A stretch of 64,000 nucleotides of DNA from Pseudoflavonifractor phocaeensis (lineage in GTDB: Bacteria > Bacillota > Clostridia > Oscillospirales > Oscillospiraceae): contig NZ_JADYUM010000006.1 in the NCBI RefSeq assembly GCF_021531815.1, forward strand, positions 96,781 through 160,780, read 5' to 3'. The position numbers and the translations under genes were made by a program. The notes below the pieces were generated by a model. That model ran no database searches and was not told the DNA's origin. It worked only from the letters and a program-made list of their open reading frames with translations. Positions 1-7,979 of this stretch are shown one piece after another (position 1 is the stretch's first letter; every line of letters starts with the position of its first letter).

Positions 1-592
1 CCAGGTTGTTATGACAGTGGAAGGCCACGGGGATGGACACAGCGGCGGTGAGCTTCCGGGTATACTCGGCTACCTGGTCGGGCAGCATGGTGCCCGCCGA
101 ATCCATGATGGTGATCTGGTCCAGGCCGGCAGCCTCCAGTTTTTTCCCTTCCTCCGCCAGCTGATCCGGGGTCAGCAGATAGGCCTTCATCAGGGAGTAA
201 AATGCCTTCAGTCCTCCGGCCTTGATGTCCCGGATGGCCTGGAGGGAGATGTCGGCGTCGCCGGCGTCCGCGCCCACCCGCAGGAAAGACAGGCCGCTCT
301 CTTTGGCCAGAGCCACATTCTTCTCCCGGTAGCGCTTGGCGTTGAGGAACATGCCCAGCTCCGAACCCCGGTCCAGATACTTCTTGGCGATGTCCAGATA
401 GGTCTGGTCGGTCTCGGCGGCGGTGAAGCCGGCCACTTCATAGGCGCCGATGCCGCCGGCGTTGCCGAACTCGATGATGGGCACATGACAGGCTGTCAGG
501 CCGTCCAGTACCATGTCTGTGATCTCGGCGGAAAAACCTTTTCCCACCACATTTGCACCGTCGCGCAAGGTGCAGTCCATTAATGTAACCAT
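1..592 (-). CDS. DRE-TIM metallolyase aldolase (4-hydroxy-2-oxovalerate aldolase / HMG-CoA lyase-like), 3' end outside window
   Basis: The gene reads leftwards from ATG at 592 and runs off the window edge, so only about 197 residues are seen. The N-terminus has the DCTLRDG signature of DRE-TIM metal-dependent aldolases and lyases, and the last visible residues form FHCHNN, the metal-binding HxH motif of this fold. Family members cleave or form C-C bonds next to a 2-oxo acid. LysR is encoded divergently with a 156-bp shared promoter region, so LysR probably controls this gene. The exact substrate cannot be told; an aldolase role in sugar-acid or aromatic-acid breakdown fits better than homocitrate-type synthesis because the protein starts directly at the barrel. 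Confidence 0.85.
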   Translation of the reverse strand, partial: MVTLMDCTLRDGANVVGKGFSAEITDMVLDGLTACHVPIIEFGNAGGIGAYEVAGFTAAETDQTYLDIAKKYLDRGSELGMFLNAKRYREKNVALAKESGLSFLRVGADAGDADISLQAIRDIKAGGLKAFYSLMKAYLLTPDQLAEEGKKLEAAGLDQITIMDSAGTMLPDQVAEYTRKLTAAVSIPVAFHCHNNL

Positions 593-626
593 AGTTGCCT
601 CCTGAAATATTGAACTTCTTGCTTGT

Positions 627-655
627 AGCATAGCAAAAAGTTGTCCCAGTCTCAA
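627..655 (-). promoter_or_regulatory. Sigma-A promoter of the aldolase gene
   Basis: Read on the minus strand, -35 TTGAGA (650-655) and -10 TATGCT (627-632) are separated by 17 bp. The start codon at 592 follows at a normal leader distance. Confidence 0.6.
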
Positions 656-689
656 CCAGTTATTTTATCAGTTTTTAACAGCTTTTAAG

Positions 690-718
690 TTGTGATATAG
701 CGTGAGGTATGCTATACT
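690..718 (+). promoter_or_regulatory. LysR gene promoter with inverted repeat in the spacer
   Basis: -35 TTGTGA (690-695), 17-bp spacer, -10 TATACT (713-718). The spacer holds a perfect inverted repeat TATAGC-N9-GCTATA (696-716), the size and shape of a LysR-type T-N11-A binding box. LysR proteins commonly repress their own gene from such a site; that role is inferred here. Confidence 0.6.
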
Positions 719-748
719 GACTGTACATAGCGGAGGAGGCGGTCAGGG

Positions 749-1723
749 ATGGAACTAAACTCTTTTTCTATCTTTTTGATGGTCGCGGAAGAAATGAATT
801 TCACGCGGGCTGCGGAACGTCTGTACATCACCCAGCAGAGCCTTTCCGGACATATCAAACGGCTGGAGTCTCATTACAATGTCAGGCTGTTCCAGCGACG
901 GCCCGTTTTGAAGCTGACTCCCGCCGGAGAGGCCATGGTATTTTGTGCCCAGCGTATCCTGGAAGCGGAACAGGCCATGACCTCCCGTTTTGCGGACCTG
1001 AACCAGCAGGCCGCCGGAATTTTGCATCTGGGCATCTCTCCACAGCGCAGCAGTGCCTTCTTCCCCGGGATCTGGAGCCGCTACCATGCAGAGTATGGCA
1101 ATATCTCTGTTCGTCTGCACAACAGGCTCACCAATCAGCTGCTGGAGGAGCTCCAGTCCGGACGGATCGACATGATGGTGGGGATCGACATCCCGGAACT
1201 GGCGAATCTGGTGGTCGTCCCCCTGGCTCATGAGCAGCTGCGCTGTATCATCCATGAAGCTGTCCTAAAAGACTATTTTCCCACCTGCTGGCAGGACATG
1301 CTGCAGCGTTACGCCCAAGAGGGCGTGGATCTGATCGAATTAAAAGAGCTTCCTCTTATCCTGCTGTCCTCTACGAACCGGCTGCGTCAGCCTATCGACC
1401 AACTGTTTCGCAAACATAACGCCATTCCCCACATCTCATTGGAGAGCTCGTCCCACGGACTGCTCTTCCAGTTGGGGTGCCAAGGAAACGGTATCGCGCT
1501 TGTCAATCCCCTGAGTATATATGAGCAGATGCGCTTGCAGGGCCCGCTCCCTCCCCGGTGCCACACGTTTGTCGTCCGCAACCTCCCCCAGAACTCCGTA
1601 TCCCTCGCCTACCGCAAGGATATTGAGCTGCCCCAATATGCCATGGGCATGGTGGACGCAATTGTGGAGGAGTTTGACTATTACACCAAGTTTTTAGAGC
1701 GGTTTACCTTTGCCGTAAAATAG
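749..1723 (+). CDS. LysR-family transcriptional regulator
   Basis: 324 residues, the usual LysR length. Residues 1-60 form the winged HTH (NFTRAAERLYITQQSLSGHI, followed by an RLE helix), and the rest is a periplasmic-binding-protein-like effector domain. The start is ATG 749 preceded by GGAGGAGG. It is divergent from the aldolase at 592 and so is the likely regulator of that gene. The stop codon is immediately followed by an open deacetylase fragment with no intergenic space, which suggests that the 3' end lies at a recombination junction; the C-terminus itself looks complete. The effector is unknown. Confidence 0.9.
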   Translation: MELNSFSIFLMVAEEMNFTRAAERLYITQQSLSGHIKRLESHYNVRLFQRRPVLKLTPAGEAMVFCAQRILEAEQAMTSRFADLNQQAAGILHLGISPQRSSAFFPGIWSRYHAEYGNISVRLHNRLTNQLLEELQSGRIDMMVGIDIPELANLVVVPLAHEQLRCIIHEAVLKDYFPTCWQDMLQRYAQEGVDLIELKELPLILLSSTNRLRQPIDQLFRKHNAIPHISLESSSHGLLFQLGCQGNGIALVNPLSIYEQMRLQGPLPPRCHTFVVRNLPQNSVSLAYRKDIELPQYAMGMVDAIVEEFDYYTKFLERFTFAVK

Positions 1724-2325
1724 CATCACCCTGGGGCAACGAGGACACCCAGCAGCTCATTGACATTCTGGGCCGCTACCAGGTCAAAGCTACGTTTTTC
1801 GTGGTGGGAGACTGGGTGGACAAATACCCGGAATCTGTCAAGGCCCTACATGACGCGGGCCACGAGGTCATGAACCACTCCAATACCCACGCCCACTATC
1901 CCCAACTATCCTCCAGCCAGGTGGTAGCCGACCTGAACGCCTGCAACGATAAGATCGAGGCTGTCACCGGCATCCGCCCCACCTTAGTCCGCTTTCCTTA
2001 CGGAGACTACGATGACAATTCCATCAGCGCCGCCCGCTCCATCGGCATGGACCCCATCCAGTGGGATGTGGATTCCCTGGACTGGAAGGACCTCTCCGCC
2101 GGAGAGATCACCAAACGGGTGACCTCCAAGGTCTGCCCCGGCTCCATCGTCCTCTTTCACAACGCCGCCAAGCACACCCCGGAGGCGCTGCCCAGCATTA
2201 TCGAGTGTCTGCTGAAGGATGGCTATACCTTTGTCCCCATCTCCCAGATCATCCTGCCCCAGCCCTACACCATTGACCACACCGGGCGGCAGTGCCCACA
2301 GGCCCAGGATAAGGTATCCGGGTGA
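1724..2325 (+). pseudogene. Polysaccharide deacetylase (PdaB-like), 5'-truncated remnant
   Basis: Open reading continues from the LysR stop into WGNEDTQQLIDILG and KATFFVVGDWV, then HEVMNHSNTHAHY, RFPYGDYDD, IQWDVDSLDW and GSIVLFHNAAKHT: the NodB deacetylase motifs in order. The region before WGNEDTQ, including the first catalytic Asp motif (FDxxW), the signal/anchor and any start site, is missing. A GTG at 1801 could start a 174-residue product, but without the first motif it should be inactive. A second, shorter copy of the same 3' region lies at about 15915-16143. Intact relatives act on peptidoglycan or spore cortex. Confidence 0.8.
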
Positions 2326-2606
2326 TTGGGATCAAAAATCTCGTTGCAAGTCACGACCGTTACCAGATCCTCGGTATCACTCGGATTGATGCTGTTGTAG
2401 GAAGATACGGGAGAATGAATGTAAACTGTACCCTGCAGAATGGACACTCATAGTTTAGGGGTGCCCTGATCTTCGGACAGGAAGATTGAGATGACGCCCT
2501 TAACGGTGGACACTTCTGCGGGAAAGATTTGTGTGGTAAGATGTATCCATGAAGAGGACAGAAAAGTGGACTCCAAGAATTGAAATTCGCACAATACCAG
2601 AAATTA
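2326..2606. other. Gene-free scar with an IS3-type terminal repeat
   Basis: No convincing gene lies between the deacetylase remnant and the terminator at 2607. Bases 2420-2448 begin TGTAAACTGTACCC and end GGACACT, the pattern of IS3-family terminal inverted repeats, and match about 18 of 29 positions of the element end at 15536-15564. No transposase is left here. Confidence 0.4.
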
Positions 2607-2643
2607 ACGGCAGACCCGATAAGTTGGGTCTGCCGTGTTTTTA
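2607..2643 (+). terminator. Rho-independent terminator
   Basis: An 11-bp perfect stem (2607-2617 with 2626-2636, arms ACGGCAGACCC/GGGTCTGCCGT), 8-nt loop, then GTTTTTAT on the plus strand. It separates the deacetylase scar from the converging MFS gene. Confidence 0.75.
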
Positions 2644-2679
2644 TGGACGCAAGCTTATGGAACGCTGGTATTGTAAACT

Positions 2680-3948
2680 TTAAGAGGCGCCTGCACATTC
2701 ATCAATGCTTTTCTTCAACTGGGGGAATCGGCGGGACTGAGTGAACAGCCACATGATATTTACGCAGCCCAGTACGAGTGTGACCGGAATCGTTGACAGC
2801 ACTCCGGAAAACTCAATGAGCAGACCACCGGCGAAATTAGCCAGCACTGTCCCGAGTAAACTGCTCAACGCCAATCCGAGGGAAATGGCTGTATTTTTGA
2901 TTTGATAAGGGACCAGTCGGGACAAGCATTCTACACTGGCGGTAAAGTAGATGGAAAATCCGATGGATTGTATGATTTGTCCTGCCGCGAAAAAAGCTGT
3001 TCCGAAGGGCAGCGACAGCCAACAGAACACAGGTCGGACAAAATTGATGGCCAAACAAATCAGCAAAAGCCGATCCAGGGGGCATCTGCGAATCCAGCGA
3101 TAGCCAAACAGAGGGATAATGATCTCCGCATAGCCGCCCAGCCCAGTCACGATACCGAACGCGGATGTGTCTCCGCCCACCGCCCGGACCAAAAGGGCCA
3201 GATAGCTGCCGATCATACGATGGGTCAACCAATGAAGCAGCATGAGAATAACTGCGAAGCGAAAACCATGGTCGGCACAGATGATACGCAGAGATGCAGA
3301 CAGAGACAAGGTTCCAAAGTCCCGTGTCCGGTTGTGCATGGATATCTCGGGCAGCCAGTGAAGGATGAGGATGAGCAGCAGACAAAAAACGATTTGAACT
3401 TGAAAAATAGGCCGTACCCCGTGCTGCTGGACGAGTCTGCCCATGATCAGGGATGTGAAGCCATACGCCAAGGAACCCCATGCTCTCACCAGTGGATAGT
3501 TTAACTTCGGGGTGTCTTCTTTAGCGGCCAGTACCCATACATCCAATAGAGACATCATGGGAACGGTCACGCCGGCTACCACTGTCAGCACCAGCAGCAG
3601 GACTGTTCGGCGGCTAAGTACGCTGGGGAGTAGCACGGTGCCGGCCAGTGTGACCGTTACTGCGATTTGAAGACAGCGGCGGATAGAAAGCACGGAATCG
3701 GTCAAATAACCCATCAACGGCTGGGTGAGAATGCTGATCAGATATGTTAAAGTGCCGGCAACGCCACAGAAAATGGGGGAATACCCTGCCATAGTCAAGT
3801 AAGTGACCATAAAGCTGAGGAACAGACAGTAGATGCCATAGTATACCCCGTAGGCACAGCCAAAGCAAACGGTCTGTCGCCTGAGAGATGGGTCGTTGAC
3901 CCGTTCTTTCGGGCGATGTTCTTTAGACGTAAAGCTCAAATTTATCAC
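2680..3948 (-). CDS. MFS transporter
   Basis: 422 residues with about 12 hydrophobic segments in two six-helix halves and a basic central loop, the major facilitator architecture; it most resembles the LacY/nucleoside-H+ symporter-like MFS branch. The start at 3948 overlaps the end of the upstream GntR gene by 26 nt, so the two are co-transcribed and translationally coupled. The GntR protein probably controls both this gene and the divergent catabolic operon at 4993, making this a possible second entry route for the same substrate. Substrate not identifiable. Confidence 0.85.
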   Translation of the reverse strand: MINLSFTSKEHRPKERVNDPSLRRQTVCFGCAYGVYYGIYCLFLSFMVTYLTMAGYSPIFCGVAGTLTYLISILTQPLMGYLTDSVLSIRRCLQIAVTVTLAGTVLLPSVLSRRTVLLLVLTVVAGVTVPMMSLLDVWVLAAKEDTPKLNYPLVRAWGSLAYGFTSLIMGRLVQQHGVRPIFQVQIVFCLLLILILHWLPEISMHNRTRDFGTLSLSASLRIICADHGFRFAVILMLLHWLTHRMIGSYLALLVRAVGGDTSAFGIVTGLGGYAEIIIPLFGYRWIRRCPLDRLLLICLAINFVRPVFCWLSLPFGTAFFAAGQIIQSIGFSIYFTASVECLSRLVPYQIKNTAISLGLALSSLLGTVLANFAGGLLIEFSGVLSTIPVTLVLGCVNIMWLFTQSRRFPQLKKSIDECAGAS

Positions 3949-4636
3949 CCACGATCAACTGCAATGAGCGATGACACGGTTTCCTGTTTGCGTCGTAGGA
4001 AACACAGGCGATGGAGATCAGCGGATAGCCCTTGGGTATAGAGAGGTATTTGGCTTGCTCATAGGTGGCGTAGACAAGCTTCAGCGTCTTTGTGCTGGTG
4101 CTGGTGAAGTGGATGTCATACTTCTCCGAAAGCAACTCGATCAGAGAAGCGTTATTCAGGTCCTCTTCGATCAGGAAGGAAAAACTTTCCGGAAAACGGG
4201 AAAACTCAATGGCTACAGGGGTGCTGTCCGCGTATCGGATACGCTCCAGAACAATCACCTTTGAATCGGGGCAGATCCCCAGTTCTTTGATATCGGAATC
4301 CGTGGCGTCTTCGATCACCGATTTAATGGTGCGGGCACCGGGCGTCAGTCCGGTGGCTTGACAAATGTCGGAAAAGCTGGAGTTGTGAGAGATGTCTCGT
4401 CGCAGGGAATGGTCTGTGACAAAGGTTCCCTTTCCCTGATGCCGGACCAGAAGTCCCTCCTGCTCCAGCTCTTTCAGTGCCTTTCGTACTGTGATGCGGC
4501 TAACGGAGAAATTCTGAGCCAGTTCATTTTCCGTCGGGATTTTTTGCCCCTTGGCATAGATACCGGCACTGATATTTTCCAAAAGCTGATTCTTCAATTG
4601 CAGGTAAAGAGGCTCGGCCGTGCCGTTGGTAAGCAT
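3923..4636 (-). CDS. GntR-family regulator with UTRA effector domain
   Basis: 237 residues. Residues about 8-75 form the GntR winged HTH (KIPTENELAQNFSVSRITVR, then LVRHQGKGTFV), and the remainder (about 95-235) is a UTRA ligand-binding domain of the HutC/FarR subfamily, which usually binds sugar phosphates, fatty acids or histidine-pathway intermediates. ATG 4636 has GGAGTGACG upstream. It forms an operon with the MFS gene and is divergent from the BtpA-FGGY-TRAP-Hyu operon. Three TTGTATTAT-like boxes in the divergent region are candidate operators, suggesting autoregulation and control of the operon. Confidence 0.9.
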   Translation of the reverse strand: MLTNGTAEPLYLQLKNQLLENISAGIYAKGQKIPTENELAQNFSVSRITVRKALKELEQEGLLVRHQGKGTFVTDHSLRRDISHNSSFSDICQATGLTPGARTIKSVIEDATDSDIKELGICPDSKVIVLERIRYADSTPVAIEFSRFPESFSFLIEEDLNNASLIELLSEKYDIHFTSTSTKTLKLVYATYEQAKYLSIPKGYPLISIACVSYDANRKPCHRSLQLIVGDKFELYV

Positions 4637-4680
4637 ATCTCGTCACTCCTTCAATTGGGAAATGCCAAATAACTAATCCA

Positions 4681-4714
4681 TTGTATTATATATCGAACTT
4701 TTCCGGCGTGTAAA
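4681..4714 (-). promoter_or_regulatory. gntR promoter overlapped by a TTGTATTAT box
   Basis: Minus-strand -35 TTTACA (4709-4714), 18-bp spacer, -10 TATAAT (4685-4690). The box TTGTATTAT at 4681-4689 covers the -10. HutC/FarR-type GntR proteins such as FarR bind TGTATTA-like sequences, so autorepression is plausible. Confidence 0.55.
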
Positions 4715-4824
4715 GACAAATAGTACATTTTACTCCGAACACATTTTTGCCAGAAAAATATTGAAAAAACAAAAAATATAGGGGCATTTTTAGTTGAATC
4801 TCAACGAAAATATAGATAATAACA

Positions 4825-4845
4825 AAATTTTTAAACTAAAAATTT
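4825..4845. promoter_or_regulatory. AT-rich perfect palindrome in the divergent region
   Basis: AAATTTTTA-AAC-TAAAAATTT is a perfect 9-bp inverted repeat in the middle of a strongly A+T-rich stretch (about 4740-4960) between gntR and the operon. It may be a regulator site or simply an A-tract bend; no known motif is matched with confidence. Confidence 0.3.
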
Positions 4846-4901
4846 GATATTTCACACAAAATGAGCGAAAAGAAGTTTCACCGCTGAAAAGGAAAAAATG
4901 G

Positions 4902-4930
4902 TTGACATGGTACTAAAGAGTATGTTATAT
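4902..4930 (+). promoter_or_regulatory. Promoter of the btpA-FGGY-TRAP-hyuAB operon
   Basis: -35 TTGACA (4902-4907), 17-bp spacer, -10 TTATAT (4925-4930). Transcription would begin near 4937, just before two tandem ATAATACA boxes. Confidence 0.7.
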
Positions 4931-4942
4931 TTACCTCACAAG

Positions 4943-4960
4943 ATAATACAAATAATACAT
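4943..4960 (+). promoter_or_regulatory. Tandem candidate GntR operators
   Basis: ATAATACAA (4943-4951) is the exact reverse complement of the box over the gntR promoter, and ATAATACAT (4952-4960) follows directly. Lying just after the start point, they could block the operon promoter. Inference from sequence identity only. Confidence 0.5.
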
Positions 4961-4992
4961 TTAGGAAATATGATACGAGGGTGAAAAGCAGT

Positions 4993-5802
4993 ATGTGGAC
5001 AGAAGAATTATTTCATGTAAAAAAACCGGTGATCGCTCTGCTGCACCTGAGGGCACTCCCTGGAGATCCGTTGTATGACTGCGCAGAAGGAATGCAGGGA
5101 GTGATCAATATTGCAAGAAGAGAACTTCATGCCCTTCAGGATGGGGGAGTGGACGGCATTCTCTTTGCCAACGAGTTCAGCCTCCCTTACCAGCCTCAGG
5201 TCGATTATGTTACCGTGGCAGCCATGGGCCGTATCATTGGGGAACTGCGCGGTGAGATTAAGGTCCCTTACGGTGTAAATATCGCGTCCAACCCCCTGGC
5301 GGCTATTGATTTGGCGGTAGCGACGGATGCCTTGTTTGTGCGTGCGGCCTTCACTGGAGCCTATCTCAGTGAAGGAGGGATCATCAATACCGACGTAGCC
5401 AAGGCGGTGCGCCGTCGGATGCAGCTCAACGGTACCCACATCAAAATGTTATATAAGGTAAATCCGGAATCTGACGTATATCTGGCCGAGCGAAACCTGC
5501 AAAAGATCACCAAGTCCATTATCTTCCACTGTTTTCCGGACGGGCTGTGTGTCTCAGGCTCCAGCGCCGGAACGGAAACAGATGACGGAATCCTTAAGGA
5601 TGTCAAGGCTGTTGCGGGCGAGGTGCCTGTGTTCTGCAACACCGGCTGTACAGCCCAGAATATCAAGCAGAAGATGGATACGGTGGACGGTGTATGTGTG
5701 GGAACCGCCTTTAAGAAAGACGGTAAATTCCAAAATCAGGTGGACCCCAAGCGGGTCGTAGATTTTATGGACATTGTACGGGCCTACCGGGAAACACTCT
5801 GA
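4993..5802 (+). CDS. BtpA/SgcQ-family TIM-barrel protein
   Basis: 269 residues from ATG 4993; GAGGGTG at 4977-4983 sits correctly for this ATG, while an in-frame GTG at 4981 would overlap that ribosome site. The sequence (VIALLHLRALPGDP, ANEFSLPYQ, VPYGVNIASNP, a repeated barrel pattern, VFCNTGCT) is typical of the BtpA/SgcQ family. BtpA is named for a photosystem I assembly factor in cyanobacteria, whereas heterotroph members occur beside sugar kinases and are presumed aldolase- or epimerase-like enzymes. Here it is the first gene of a catabolic operon, 36 bp before an FGGY kinase, so an enzyme acting on the phosphorylated product is likely. The reaction is unknown. Confidence 0.85.
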   Translation: MWTEELFHVKKPVIALLHLRALPGDPLYDCAEGMQGVINIARRELHALQDGGVDGILFANEFSLPYQPQVDYVTVAAMGRIIGELRGEIKVPYGVNIASNPLAAIDLAVATDALFVRAAFTGAYLSEGGIINTDVAKAVRRRMQLNGTHIKMLYKVNPESDVYLAERNLQKITKSIIFHCFPDGLCVSGSSAGTETDDGILKDVKAVAGEVPVFCNTGCTAQNIKQKMDTVDGVCVGTAFKKDGKFQNQVDPKRVVDFMDIVRAYRETL

Positions 5803-5838
5803 CCCTGTGTCCTGCCGCTTTCGGGGAAGGAGAGTACA

Positions 5839-7365
5839 ATGAGTCACCCGAAATACTTTATGGGAATCGATGTTGGCACATCAGAGACCAAAGGCCTGGT
5901 CATAGACGAGAATTGCCGTATTTTGTGTCAAGCCAGCGCTAAGCACGGCATGGAGCACCCCAAGCCCGGCTATTATGAGCACGATGCCGAGGAAGTATGG
6001 TGGCACGATGTATGCCAGGTCGCGCGGGAGCTGCTGGAAAAAACGCAGATTCCGCCTGAGCGGATCAAGGCTCTTGGGACCAGTACTCTGGGTTCTGATT
6101 GTCTCCCGGTGGACAAAAACTGCCGTCCCCTGCGCAAGGCTATTTTGTACGGCATTGACGCCAGGGCTCAGGCTGAGATCCAGTGGCTGACGGACTACTA
6201 TGGTCCAGACAGAGTACAAGAATTGTTCGGACGGCCCATCTGCTCCGGAGATGTAGCGGCCAAAATTCTGTGGATCAAAAACCATGAACCGGATGTCTAT
6301 GAAAAGACGTATAAATTCCTGACAGGATCTTCTTATTTGGTGGCTAAGCTCACGGGGGAATATGTCGTAGACCAATTCCTGGGACAAGCCTCCTTCCGGC
6401 CCCTCTATCGGGAAGACGGAAGCATACGAACTGAGGAATGCTCCCTGTATTGCCGGCCCGATCAACTGGCCCAGGCCAAACCGGTCCATGCCATTGCCGG
6501 GTACATCACGCCGCAAGCGGCTCTTGAAACCGGGCTGTGTCCCGGTACTCCGGTCATTACCGGCACGGGGGATTCCTCCGCGGAGGCCATCAGTACCGGT
6601 GTTTTGGGAGCCGGGGATATGATGCTCCAGTTCGGCTCCACGCTTTTCCTCTACTATTGTTCCCAAGTCCCCGTTAAGGACGATCGAGTGCGTGGAAACA
6701 ATTTCCTGATACCTGGCACATTCAGTTTGGCGGGTGGGACCAACACTTGCGGCACACTGACCCAATGGTATCGGGATGTGCTCTTTCCGGATTATCTGGA
6801 GCAGGAACGGCAGGGTGGGGAAAGCGCCTTTGCTAGAATGCCGATTGGGATCGAAGATATCCCGCCCGGATGCGGCGGACTGATCACGCTGCCCTATTTT
6901 GAAGGGGAGCGGACCCCTATCAATGATCCCAATGCCAGAGGCATGATTTTCGGTCTAAATCTCTCTCACACCCGCAAACACCTGTATCGGTCGGCGTTGG
7001 AAGCTGTGGGCTTCTCCGTGCGGCAGCACCTGGAAGTGCTTTCCGATCATCATCTTCCGCTGAACAAGCTGATGGCTGTGGGTGGCGGGACCAAGAACCC
7101 GGTGTGGATGCAGATCGTAGCTGACATTATTGGTCAGCCCGTTCAGGTGGCCGCTGTCTCTGTGGGCGCGGCTTACGGAGACGCGCTGATGGCAGCCTTG
7201 GGGGTGGGGCGGTTTCAGGACTTCTCCCAGTTGGGACAGGTCATTTCCACTGCCCGCACCTACGTTCCGGATATGGAAAAGCATCTGCAATATGAGCCTT
7301 ATTATCAAATGTATTGTCAGCTTTATGAGCAGAACAAGCAGCTGATGCACCAGCTTCACAGATAA
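5839..7365 (+). CDS. FGGY-family carbohydrate kinase (xylulokinase-like)
   Basis: 508 residues, normal for FGGY kinases. It has the N-terminal phosphate-binding MGIDVGTSETKGLVID, the hinge segment ITGTGDSSAEAISTG, and the C-terminal GGGTKNPVWMQIVADI adenosine-binding region. The ATG at 5839 has GGAAGGAGAG upstream. Such enzymes phosphorylate pentoses, hexuloses, polyols or sugar acids with ATP in the cytoplasm. Next to a TRAP transporter, which imports organic acids including aldonates and uronates, a sugar-acid or polyol-acid substrate is more likely than a neutral sugar, but specificity cannot be read from the sequence. Confidence 0.9.
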   Translation: MSHPKYFMGIDVGTSETKGLVIDENCRILCQASAKHGMEHPKPGYYEHDAEEVWWHDVCQVARELLEKTQIPPERIKALGTSTLGSDCLPVDKNCRPLRKAILYGIDARAQAEIQWLTDYYGPDRVQELFGRPICSGDVAAKILWIKNHEPDVYEKTYKFLTGSSYLVAKLTGEYVVDQFLGQASFRPLYREDGSIRTEECSLYCRPDQLAQAKPVHAIAGYITPQAALETGLCPGTPVITGTGDSSAEAISTGVLGAGDMMLQFGSTLFLYYCSQVPVKDDRVRGNNFLIPGTFSLAGGTNTCGTLTQWYRDVLFPDYLEQERQGGESAFARMPIGIEDIPPGCGGLITLPYFEGERTPINDPNARGMIFGLNLSHTRKHLYRSALEAVGFSVRQHLEVLSDHHLPLNKLMAVGGGTKNPVWMQIVADIIGQPVQVAAVSVGAAYGDALMAALGVGRFQDFSQLGQVISTARTYVPDMEKHLQYEPYYQMYCQLYEQNKQLMHQLHR

Positions 7366-7409
7366 CAGAAGAATCCCCAACCCGCAGAACTGTACGAGGA
7401 GGCTTTGCC

Positions 7410-7979
7410 ATGGAAGAACCGTATATCCCCGGTGGAATGCTAGGTCGGGTCTGGCGTGTGTACGACATGGGCATTCAGATCATTACAACCATTGGCGCGT
7501 TGTCGTCTGTCGTATTTTTGGGAGCCATGTTCATCAATGTGGTCCTGCGCTATGTATTCAGCTGTCCTGTTTTCTGGTTCGATGAAATGATCGTTGCCCT
7601 GCTGGTATGGTACTCCGCACTGGGTACTGTGGTATGTTACTGGACAAATGAGCACGCGGTAATCAATTTCTTTCTGAAATATTTTAACCGTTCATGCAAG
7701 GTTTTCCTGATGTTTATGCCTCATGTCCTGGTGGCCGCGACTTCTTTTGTGTTTGTGGCAGGCGGAATCAAACTGTTTGGTCTTCAATTAAACCAGCTGC
7801 CTCAGGGCGGCCTCCCTTTCTCCCGGGCTTATTACTATGCGCTGCCCATGATCGTGATGGGGGTGCTGCTGACGCTGTGTGCCATTTACCGTATCGTGGA
7901 GTACATCAAGACGCCCAAGGACGTATTTCTCCAACGATTCCAGACGCTCCAGGACGAGGGAGGGATGATCATTGAGTGA
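7410..7979 (+). CDS. dctQ: TRAP transporter small permease (DctQ)
   Basis: 189 residues with four membrane segments, including VFLGAMFINVVLRYVF near residue 38 and the WFDEM region of DctQ proteins. It pairs with the DctM channel and the DctP binding protein in a sodium-driven uptake system for carboxylates. The stop overlaps the TTG start of dctM by 8 nt, indicating coupled translation. GAGGAGG precedes the ATG at 7410. Confidence 0.9.
   Translation: MEEPYIPGGMLGRVWRVYDMGIQIITTIGALSSVVFLGAMFINVVLRYVFSCPVFWFDEMIVALLVWYSALGTVVCYWTNEHAVINFFLKYFNRSCKVFLMFMPHVLVAATSFVFVAGGIKLFGLQLNQLPQGGLPFSRAYYYALPMIVMGVLLTLCAIYRIVEYIKTPKDVFLQRFQTLQDEGGMIIE

Noticed and set aside
2551..2685. 44-codon plus-strand frame beginning MKRTEKWTPRIEIR
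   Set aside because: It runs through the terminator at 2607-2643 and has no ribosome site or homologue I recognise.
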